Assembly (NCBI GenBank): GCA_965153355.1
Contig: OZ231127.1
Coordinates: forward strand, 87,420,001-87,484,000
Reading direction: 5' to 3'
Length of the DNA: 64,000 nucleotides
From: Flaccisagitta enflata
Lineage: Eukaryota; Chaetognatha; Sagittoidea; Aphragmophora
Positions 55,727 to 64,000 of the stretch are shown piece after piece. A program made the position numbers and the translations under genes. Positions within the stretch are counted from its first letter, which is position 1; every line of letters begins with the position of its first letter. Below the pieces are notes generated by a model. The model saw only the letters and a program-made list of their open reading frames with translations. It was not told the origin of the DNA and made no database searches.

Positions 55727-56224
55727 CGAAGCGGAGGAGGAAGAAAAGTAGAATAAGGAGAAAACTGAGGAGGAGGAAGAAAAGATGGAGGATGAGCAGT
55801 AAATTGAGGAGGATGAGCAGAAGTTTTATCGAAAGAGATTCCTTTTTTGAGATTGGGGGCGAGCGACCTTCTGTCACTTCCGTTGCCACCCACGCCAAAA
55901 AAAAAGATACCCAACAAAGAAACTCTATCAAAGAAGAAAAAAAGATGGAGAAAAAAAGAAGAAGAAGAAGAAGAAGAAGAAGAAGAAGAAGAAGAAGAAG
56001 AAGAAGAAGAAGAAGAAGAAGAAGAAGAAGAAGAAGAAGAAGAAAAAGAAGAAGAGAAGAAGAAGAAGAAGAAGAAGAAGAAGAAGAAGAAGAAGAAGAA
56101 GAAGAAGAAGAAGAAGAAGAAGAAGAAGAAGAAGAAGAAAAAGAAGAAGAAGAAGAAGAAGACGAAGAAGAAGAAAAGGAGGAGAAGAAGAAGAAAAGGA
56201 GGAGAAGAAGAAGGAGAAGAAGAA

Positions 56225-56259
<35 letters not shown>

Positions 56260-56382
56260 AGAAGAAGAAGAAGAAGAAGAAGAAGAAGAAGAAGAAGAAG
56301 AAGAAGAAGATGAAGAAGAAGAAGAAGAAGAAGAAGAAGAAGAAGAAGAAGAAGAAAAAGAAGAAAAAGAAGAAGGAGAAGC
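55727..56382. repeat. (GAA)n homopurine tract, core 55955-56382
   Basis: GGA/GAA-rich from about 55727, interrupted by unique sequence at 55820-55955, then over 400 bp of nearly pure purine. Confidence 0.96.
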
Positions 56383-56493
<111 letters not shown>

Positions 56494-56639
56494 TTTCACC
56501 CACTCGCGTCTCTTCTGCGCATTTGTCTAATGGCACACTAACCTCCCAAAGATGCCGTCACCACTGACATCCACCCGCTGCCTTTATTTCGCCACCTATG
56601 ATTCCCCACAGGTCAATTTTTTTAATCTGATGTTTTCTC

Positions 56640-57170
56640 GCCCCCCCCTCCCCCCCCATCTCCTCCGAAAGCCTTCCAGACCCCAAATTTGGCTTTTCAG
56701 ACCTCAAATCAGACCTCTTCGACCCCAAATCAGGCCCCTCGGACCCCAAATCATGCATCTCAGACCTAAAGTCAGGCCTCTCTGACCTCTCACAAGACCT
56801 CTTGGACCCCATATCAGGCCTCTGAGATCCTGAATCATACCCCTGAGACCCTAAATTAGGCCACACCGACCCCCTTATCAGACTCCTCAGACCCCAAATC
56901 AGGCCTCTCAGACCCCAAATTAGGCTTCTCAAACCTCAAATGTGAGCTATCCGACCCCATATATGACCTATCAGGCTATCAGACCCCAAATTAGGCCTCT
57001 CAGACCCAAAATCAGGTCTCTTAAACCCCGCATATTTCTATGTCCCCTCTGTGGAATCCTAGGTCATTGGCCCCTTTGGGGTCACTGCCCCATTTCCCCA
57101 ACACCACAATATTGAATGATATAAATGGGGCATCCGGAACCGCTGACCATAGTGACGCTTGTGCGCCGTT
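56640..57170 (+). mobile_element. Family E-like cassette element
   Basis: Core of about 18-20 bp units (CAGACCCCAAATCAGGCCTC) at 56680-57035. The right arm is CCTAGGTCATTGGCCCCTTT, GGGGTCACTGCCCC and the outer module GGCATCCGGAACCGCTGACC. The left arm is not recognisable. Confidence 0.65.
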
Positions 57171-57428
57171 TCTTTTTCTTCTTCTTCTTCTCCTTCGCCT
57201 TCTTCTTCTTCTTCTTCTTCTTCTTCTTCTTTAACTTCATCTTTTTTCGTATGGAGATTTGAGCTAAAGAATGGGAGATATTTTTCTCTTGGTGGTCCTG
57301 ATTTCAGCAACCAGTCTTCCATTTTAAATTCAACCGAAATGAAGTCCCATTTTGAAACCCGATTAAGATTTTAGTTTGACATTTGATTTTCTCTTTCAGT
57401 CGTTTTTCTCCATTTGGATCCTCATTCG

Positions 57429-57565
57429 AACAAGACGGATACACGGCAATACAGTCGTGGACGGTTGGGCAGGAGCAGTAGTGCGAAAACCACTCGGAAT
57501 TCAAAAATGTGACCTACCGACTTTCCGACACGGCAAGTTCTAGAGTCGCGTGTCCGCGACTAAAA
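57429..57565 (-). mobile_element. Family A element, diverged
   Basis: ACAAGACGGATACACGGCAA to GTCGCGTGTCCGCGACTAAA, with no expanded array. Confidence 0.7.
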
Positions 57566-57828
57566 TGAATCAGTGGAAACTTGGTCGCGGTCCCGTGGCC
57601 ATGGTGTGTTTGCTTGAAGCTGTACAGGGTGCACCGGACATACGTCCCGTCCAACGAGATCCACAGCCAAGTCACACCCACGCCTCACCCACAGCCACAC
57701 CCAGGCTACACCCACAGTCCCACAGTTCTCACGCCACACCCACACTCTACATTGAACATCTAGTGGTCCAGATCACATTTGTGCCGTCTCTTTCTCACCG
57801 ACTGCCCTCCGCTGTCACCCTCTTTCAC

Positions 57829-58915
57829 GAAACCTGCCGCCCTCTACCCTCCAACCTCCACTTTTGCTATCTATAATGAGCCTGCCGCCCTCTACCCTCC
57901 AACCTCCACTTTTGCGATCTATCATGAGCCTGCCGCCCTCTACCCTCCAACCTCCACTTTTGCTATCTATCATGAGCCTGCCACCCTCTACCCTCCAAAC
58001 TCCGCTTTCACCCTCTACCACGAACCTGCCGCCCTCTACCCTCCAACCTCCACTTTTGCTATCTATAATTAGCCTGCCGCCCTCTACCCTCCAACCTCCA
58101 CTTTTGCGATCTATAATGAGCCTGCCGCCCTCTACCCTCCAACCTCCACTTTTGCTATCTATCATGAGCCTGCCACCCTCTACCCTCCAAACTCCGCTTT
58201 CACCCTCTACCACGAACCTGCCGCCCTCTACCCTCCAACCTCCACTTTTGCTATCTATCATGAGCCTGCCGCCCTCTACCCTCCAAACTCCACTTTTGCT
58301 ATCTATCATGAGCCTGCCGCCCTCTACCCTCCAAACTCCACTTTTGCTATCTATCATGAGCCTGCCGCCCTCTACCCTCCAACCTCCACTTTTGCTATCT
58401 ATCATGAGCCTGCCGCCCTCTACCCTCCAACCTCCACTTTTGCTATCTATCATGAGCCTGCCGCCCTCTACCCTCCAACCTCCACTTTTGCTATCTATCA
58501 TGAGCCTGCCGCCCTCTACCCTCCAACCTCCACTTTTGCAATCTATCATGAGCCTGCCGCCCTCTACCCTCCAACCTCCGCTGTCACCCTCTACCACGAA
58601 CCTGCCGCCCTCTACCCTCCAAACTCTGCTTTCACCTTCCACCACGAACCTGCCGCCCTCTACCCTCCAACCTCCACTTTTGCTATCTATCATGAGCCTG
58701 CCGCCCTCTACCCTCCAAACTCTGCTTTCACCTTCCACCACGAACCTGCCGCCCTCTACCCTCCAACCTCCACTTTTGCTATCTATCATGAGCCTGCCGC
58801 CCTCTACCCTCCAAACTCTGCTTTCACCTTCCACCACGAACCTGCCGCCCTCTACCCTCCAACCTCCACTTTTGCTATCTATCATGAACCTGCCGCTCTC
58901 TACCCTCAGCTCCGC
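57829..58915. repeat. 48-bp VNTR with higher-order structure
   Basis: About 23 units sharing GCCGCCCTCTACCCTCCAAC. Type A units continue with CTCCACTTTTGCTATCTATC and type B with CTTTCACCCTCTACCACG-like sequence. The order is A-A-A-B twice, then a run of A, then A/B pairs. Because 48 is a multiple of 3, frames of about 350 codons stay open on both strands; no start context, splice signal or flanking homology supports either. Confidence 0.95.
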
Positions 58916-59096
58916 TCTCCACTTTCACCCTCTGACATGAGCTTTCCACTATTTACCCTCCGCCCTCCATTTTCGCCATCTATCTTGAGCCTGCCGCCCT
59001 CTACTCCCAGCCCACTGCCCCCCCATTTTCGCCATCTATCATGAGCCTGCCCTACCTTTCAACCTCCGCTTTCCTCATCTACTATGGACGCGTTTC

Positions 59097-59337
59097 TAGT
59101 CACAGACAATCGCGTTTTGAACAGGCCACTCGGTTGCTCGCTGTTTGTTCCCTCACACCACTGACTCCGCTAACTTGTTCCGCAGCGCTCCGCTTTGCCC
59201 ACAGTCCACATTCACTGGCTCTCTCACTCACTTCGCTCATTCCCTCATAGGACAGTTGAAATTCTTTAGTATGTGTTCACGCTGTAAACGCTTTTCACAG
59301 GAACAAACGCGTTTTTCATCTTCACTAGCAACACGCC
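59097..59337 (+). mobile_element. Family F MITE, 241 bp
   Basis: GACGCGTTTCTAGTCACAGA start, far end AACGCGTTTTTCATCTTCAC then TAGCAACACGCC, flanked by CTATG at 59092-59096 and 59338-59342. The interior has CGCTC/CACTC-like repeats. Confidence 0.78.
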
Positions 59338-59342
59338 CTATG

Positions 59343-59660
59343 ACTCCATGAGCCTCCCGCTCTCTCGGCCTCTATCCTTCCAGCCTCTGCTCTGCTCTCC
59401 GCTTTCAGCTTTAGGAAGGATGGGGGGAGGTGGAAGTGGGGGAGGAAGAGGCAAATATGCGCTTCACTCCTCCACTCTTCATTTAATCCAATGGTTATTT
59501 ACACGCTGGAAAGAGACAGTAATTACTACGAGTTACCATCCTGCAAGTCCATTAAGCAAAGCAGAAAACCTCCGCGAGATGGCGCGATATATTTTGAAAC
59601 GGACGAAATAAAGTGTCCCAGTTACCAAATTAGATTCCCCCATTCCCACAAGTGAGAGTA

Positions 59661-59661
<1 letters not shown>
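59343..59661. other. Unassigned
   Basis: No gene recognised. Confidence 0.35.

Positions 59662-59751
<90 letters not shown>
59662..59751. repeat. (GA)n microsatellite
   Basis: Perfect GA run. Confidence 0.97.
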
Positions 59752-59753
<2 letters not shown>

Positions 59754-59787
59754 CCCAGTGGAGAGGGAGAGAGGAATTGAGAACCTT

Positions 59788-60356
59788 TCATCCAAGGATC
59801 GCACATGGTCAGCGGTACCCGATGCCCTGCTTGGAGTGATTAGCTGAAGACGTGGAGTGAGAGCAGGGCAGCGGCCCCAAAGGGCCGATGTCCTGTAGGA
59901 CACAGGGGTGAATTTCCATACGTCCTGAGAGGGCATATTTGGGGTAATTTCCGTGATATTCGAAGGGAATTTTGTATCTTTTCCAAGTTAGTTTTTATTC
60001 AATGGGAATTTGAGGCCTGAGAGGCTGGATTTAGGGCCCAAGAGGCTAAATTTGAGGCCTGAGTGGCTGGATTCGAGGCCCAAGAGGCTGTATTTGAGGC
60101 CTGAGAGGCTCGATTTGAGGCCTGAGAGGCTGGATTTGAGGCCTGAGAGGCCAGATTTGAGGCCTGAGAGGCCAGATTTGAGGCTTGAGAGGCCAGATTT
60201 GAGGCCTGAGAGGCTGAATTTGAGGCCTGAGAGGCTTGCGAAGCTTCGGAGGGGGGGGACGTACGTACGGACGGACGGACGGACGTACGGACGGACGTAT
60301 GGAAATTCACCCCTGTGTCCTACAGGACATCGGCCCTTTGGGGCCGCTGCCCAAAA

Positions 60357-60357
<1 letters not shown>
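59788..60357 (+). mobile_element. Family D cassette element
   Basis: Left module TCATCCAAGGATCGCACATG, GCGGTACCCGATGCCCTGC, then inverted arms as in 33532 and 51167. The core starts with a short remnant of the TTCAATGGGAA sequence seen in the 33532 copy, then changes to a GAGGCCTGAGAGGCTGGATT-type 20-bp array, and ends with (GGACGTAC)n. It is therefore a hybrid of two core types. Confidence 0.88.
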
Positions 60358-60450
<93 letters not shown>

Positions 60451-60465
60451 AAACAGACAGAAAAC

Positions 60466-60534
<69 letters not shown>

Positions 60535-60560
60535 AACAGACAGAAAACAGACAGACAGAC

Positions 60561-60611
<51 letters not shown>

Positions 60612-60720
60612 GATAGAGACGGAGACAGCCGGAGAGACAGAGAAAGAGACAGACAACAGACAGACAGACAGACAGACACACAGATAGACAGAGACAGACA
60701 GAGACAGACAGAGAAGGTGA
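60358..60720. repeat. (GA)n-(CAGA)n compound microsatellite
   Basis: Alternating GA and CAGA blocks beginning right at the element's right end. Confidence 0.97.
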
Positions 60721-60734
60721 CGGAGACAGACATT

Positions 60735-60963
60735 CACAGATAGAGGGACCGGCAGACAGCCAGCGATTTAGAGATAGAAGACAGGATCGAGTTGGCTCCG
60801 TCCGCAAAAGTGTGAGGAGGAAAAAGTGGTATTGATCGCGTAAAATGTCGTCAAGTTTGGAGACCATCTGGTTGCCAGAATGTCGAACGAGCATGAAACA
60901 CATCGCGTTTACTCGTCTGAACAATTGCGTCATTTGCCTGTATAACTGATTCAGGATACCCAT
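60735..60963 (-). CDS. Putative coding segment, unknown (minus)
   Basis: About 76 codons from an ATG at 60963 with normal, non-repetitive protein composition (LYRQMTQLFRRVNAMCF, then HSGNQMVSKLDDILRDQYHF). It runs into the SSR at 60720, so the frame beyond that point is not meaningful. A pyrimidine-rich TTTCTCCTTCCTCTG stretch lies upstream on the minus strand and ACGAG directly precedes the ATG, so this could be an internal exon. No family is recognised. Its neighbour at 61429-61549 has similar character. Confidence 0.35.
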
Positions 60964-61009
60964 CTCGTCGCACGTTTAACAGATTACAGAGGAAGGAGAA
61001 ATATAAGAT

Positions 61010-61365
61010 GTGAACCCCCCTAAAACTGTAGCACCCCCCCCCTTACAGCTCAAACTACAGCAATAAATAATAAATCTAATGTTGCTGATTAAAGCTTATG
61101 ATTATACAAGTGGCGCCACCAGAGCAATTTTGCAATTTCCATTCCTGTCTCAAATTATAATGGAAAATCTTTGATTTTATGAAAATATGATAATAGTCAA
61201 TTTCAATACTTTATTAAGCTATATCCTAACTTGAAAAAAAAAATTGAAAAATCGCTCTGGTGCTCCCACTTGTATTAATATAAACATTTCTCCTTTACCT
61301 TTTGTCTATAATCTAATTGGTTTGGGCTGTAGGTGGGGGTGCTACAGTTTTCAGGGCGTTCAAAC
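61010..61365. mobile_element. Inverted-repeat (fold-back) element, ~355 bp
   Basis: CCTAAAACTGTAGCACCCCC at the left and its inverse GGGGGTGCTACAGTTTTCAG at the right. A second inverted match (ACAAGTGGCGCCACCAGAGC with GCTCTGGTGCTCCCACTTGT) lies further in. No clear target duplication. Confidence 0.7.
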
Positions 61366-61428
61366 CTAATATCAACCTTCTCTCTGTAGTTCAGTCATGT
61401 GATTATATACCTCATTGCCTGTCAAACA

Positions 61429-61549
61429 GAGTCAGAGAGTGCCATCTGATTGACTTGCAATTTTCGCACAAGAGTTGTTGAAACGCCATCAGGATAATTG
61501 GATCATTTGCCTGACAAACACCGTCGAGGTTGTTGAACTCGAAGCAGTA
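61429..61549 (-). CDS. Putative coding segment, unknown (minus)
   Basis: About 40 codons open on the minus strand with protein-like content (NNLDGVCQANDPIILMAF, then a Cys-containing helix-like part) ending near GACAG|GCAATG, a possible GC-type donor. The right edge is cut by the family G MITE at 61550. It may be an exon disrupted by that insertion. No family recognised. Confidence 0.28.
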
Positions 61550-62098
61550 CAGTAGACCTCGTCTAGGCTTGAGATAACGGGGGCAAGCATTGTGAAAAAA
61601 ACAAACAAATCAAGCCAGGGGAATGATGTTTGGATCATAGATGAATCAAAAGATACTTAATTTCCCCACGATAGCTGGTTGCTATAGAAACACATTTCCA
61701 TTTATTCTCGCTAAAATATCAATATATTGAGAGATTTTTTTAGGGAACATTGCTTAAAATCGAATTTGTTACAGCTTTCCCATAGTATGTTCTGTAAGAA
61801 TGTTGCTCATTTGGTCATTGCTAGGGAGTGTATCCATGTGTGACAACCCCTAGCAACTGCTAAACCAGCGATATTCTTATAGAACATACTGTAAAAAAAT
61901 TATTGCAAATTTAATTTTTTAAAAATTTTCCCTAAAATTTTTTTAAAAGTATTGATATTTTAGTGAAAATAGATATCCATAGAAACCAGTTATCATGGGC
62001 AATAAAGCATCCCTTTATTGATCTATATTTTAAATATCACTTCCCTGGCTTCATTTGTTTTTCTACCCCGTTATTTCAAGTCTAGACGAGATCTACTG
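61550..62098. mobile_element. Family G Tc1/mariner-type MITE, 549 bp
   Basis: CAGTAGACCTCGTCTAGGCT start and AAGTCTAGACGAGATCTACTG-type end, TA on both sides. The interior is itself nearly palindromic (GAAAACACATTTCC/TTTAGTGAAAATAGAT-type arms around 61800-61890). Confidence 0.82.
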
Positions 62099-62100
62099 TA

Positions 62101-62604
62101 ACTTTGTCGTACCGTTGGAGCGCACTCGCTATGAAAGCATGCCCGCTTGTTTAAAGCTATAAAGCAAACGATTTGCTGTCCAATGACATATGATGCAGCG
62201 CTACCTCTGTATTGGTCATGAAGCAGCTTCCCTAGGTGGCATGACTCTACCCATGCGCTCAAATGAAGTTTAACTCCACACCGTTGTTTCTCTTCGCCAT
62301 ACCATATCCGACTCAGCCCTTAGACCTAGCACCGGGCTCAGCCCAATCCCTCATCGTTTTCTTTCTGTTCTAAATTTAAGTGAGTTCAAACTAACCGAGT
62401 AAACGCTCAATCAAACTGCCAAGTTCAAAGAGAGTAAAGAAGTCCATTTCTCTTCTCAATGGATGGTTAACTAGAGACAGATCATAAACTCACCTCAGCT
62501 TACCTGACGCAGAGTGACAAATACCGCACATTTTATTTCCGTTTGTCCAGACGCCATTTGATACTCTCAGATGGCCAGTTTTTCGTCAATTCAGTCTGAA
62601 GTTG
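62101..62604. other. Unassigned
   Basis: Balanced composition; short frames only, no gene recognised. Confidence 0.35.
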
Positions 62605-62855
62605 GGGGCGTTTCCAGTCAAAGACGATCGCGTTTTGAAAGGGCCACTCGGTCGCTCGCTACGTTCGTTTGCTCGCACCGCTCACTCCGCTCACTCGCTC
62701 CGCAGCCCTCCGCTTCGCTACGCTCTGTTCACGGGCTCGCTCACTCACTCCGCTCAATCCCTCGTGGGACAGTTGAAATTCATGAATATGTGTTCATACT
62801 GTTATCGCGTTTCACAGGAACAAACGCGTTTTTGGCGCTCACTAGAAACACGTCC
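62605..62855 (+). mobile_element. Family F MITE
   Basis: GGGCGTTTCCAGTCAAAGAC start, CACTAGAAACACGTCC end, with the clearest CGCTCACTCCGCTCACTCGC interior of the four copies. Confidence 0.78.
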
Positions 62856-63017
62856 TTGGTGCGTGAGTCGATTCAAACTGGCTAATTGCTAACCCATTTA
62901 GTCACATCTACCCATCCACCCACCACCCTTATCCTTGCCCAGAGACTTGGATCAGAGTTTGTGCAAAAAAGTCTCTCTCAGTTTCTGAAAGGGACAAAGC
63001 CAAAGGCTTGGACCGAC

Positions 63018-63019
63018 CT

Positions 63020-63057
<38 letters not shown>

Positions 63058-63250
63058 GGTGGCGAAAGAACAGAGACAAGATTAATTGTTTTTCTTCATT
63101 CTCATTTCGATTTCTTCGCAAAAAGAAATACATCTTCCTCCTTCTTTCTCTCTGTCTCTGTCATTGTCTCTTCCTCCTTCTTTCTCTCTGTCTCTGTCTC
63201 TGTCTCTTCCTCCTTCTTTCTCTCTGTCTCTGTCTTTGTCTCTTCCTCCT
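63018..63250. repeat. (CT)n and ~36-bp CTCTGTCTCTGTC minisatellite
   Basis: (CT)n at 63018-63053; three units of TCTTCCTCCTTCTTTCTCTC-type sequence at 63135-63250. Confidence 0.9.
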
Positions 63251-64000
63251 TTTTGGGCAGCGGCCCCGAAAGGGCTGATGACCTATGCTTTCACATATGC
63301 AGATATTTCTCCTTCTCCTACGTCCGCATACGCCCCCAAAGCCTCAAGGTCCACATCCTGGCCTCAAGGCCCAAATCCCAGCCTCTAGGCCAAAATCCTA
63401 AGCTTCAGGCTAAAATCCCAGCCTTCAGGCCCAAATCCCAGCCTTTAGGCCCAAATACCAGCGTTTAGACCCAAATCCAAGCATTCAGGCTCAAAACCCA
63501 GCCTTGAGACCAAAGCCTTGAAGACTCAGCCTTGAAGCCGAGATCCCAGCCTTGAGGCCCAAATCCCAGCCTTGAGACCTAATCACCAGTCTTGAAGCCC
63601 AAATTCCAACCTTGCGGTCTAAGTCCCAGCCTTGAGGCCCAAATCCCCGCCTTGAGGTCCAAATCCCAACCTTTAGGCCAAAATCCCAGCCTTGAGGTCA
63701 GAATCCCAACCTTGATGCCCAAATCCCAGACTTGAGGCCCAAATCTAGTCTTGAAACCCAAATCCCCGCTTTGAAACCCAAAACCCAGCCTTGAGGCAAA
63801 AAATCCCAGCCTTGAGGCAAAAATTCCAGCCTTGAGGCCCATATCTTAGCCTTGAGGCGCAAATCCTAGACACTCACTAAGCATATGTCATTGACTCCTT
63901 CGGGGCCGCTGCCCCTCTAACTATCTCACACCCTCATACACTCACATTGGGGCAACAGGTACCGCTAACCATCTAACGGTTTTGCGACTATTTATCTCTG
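63250..64000 (+). mobile_element. Family E cassette element, cut by window end
   Basis: TTTTTGGGCAGCGGCCCCGA and GATGACCTATGCTTTCACAT left arm. Core of about 25 units near CCTTGAGGCCCAAATCCCAG. Right arm CATATGTCATTGACTCCTTC, GGGGCCGCTGCCCCTC and outer module GGGGCAACAGGTACCGCTAA. Confidence 0.82.

Noticed and set aside
57829-58915. Two 356-358-residue antiparallel frames as repeat proteins
   Set aside because: Openness on both strands follows from a 48-bp period without stop triplets. Kept as a finding but not annotated as CDS.

Overview
The window looks like repeat-dense nuclear DNA from an invertebrate animal, most likely a protostome. The grounds are a divergent ionotropic-receptor-type gene, a complete BEL/Pao retrotransposon, introns with GT-AG signals, and a large load of microsatellites and short DNA transposons. 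Arthropod versus mollusc cannot be settled from the sequence. No rRNA, tRNA, CRISPR array or bacterial-style operon was seen. Most long open frames here are microsatellites read through and were not annotated as genes.

Layout. 1-3.9 kb is a 1.95-kb tandem duplication. 4-11 kb is a mosaic of short interspersed elements, minisatellites and simple repeats, including a non-autonomous hAT-type element with a perfect 8-bp target duplication (8799-9677). 12.9-13.6 kb carries a GC-rich putative exon. 16959-25589 is a complete BEL/Pao element on the minus strand with apparently identical 436-bp LTRs and a 5-bp target duplication; its gag and protease frames are separated by one in-frame TGA, and pol is broken by two frame changes. 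26-38 kb holds repeats plus three plus-strand putative exons (29591-29694, 32187-32361, 38239-38717). The last ends in a TRPC-like ankyrin start and a 5' splice site that has been amplified about twenty times as a 26-bp minisatellite. 39.5-40.9 kb shows transposons nested three deep. 41063-42913 (minus) is the best host gene, a single-exon ionotropic-receptor-like protein with repeat expansions inside its coding frame. 43-64 kb is again repeats, including long (GTT)n, (GAA)n, (CT)n and (GT)n tracts, two back-to-back fold-back elements near 54-55 kb, a 48-bp VNTR, and fragments of minus-strand coding sequence near 50-52 and 61 kb.

Two interspersed repeat systems dominate. Family A (about 20 copies, roughly 140-270 bp) has a palindromic GTCGCGTGCACGCGAC end, a GTCY-type tetranucleotide array inside, and a conserved far end; this layout recalls Helentron-associated elements (DINE-1/mini-me type). 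Family D/E has conserved arms (GCAGCGGCCCC...GGGGCCGCTGCC inverted repeats) around a minisatellite core that differs from copy to copy, like a cassette.

The genes do not form an obvious pathway. If the plus-strand exons belong to one gene, it spans more than 25 kb and the BEL/Pao element lies in one of its introns. The first three exons are phase-compatible with each other, but the fourth is not directly compatible with the third.
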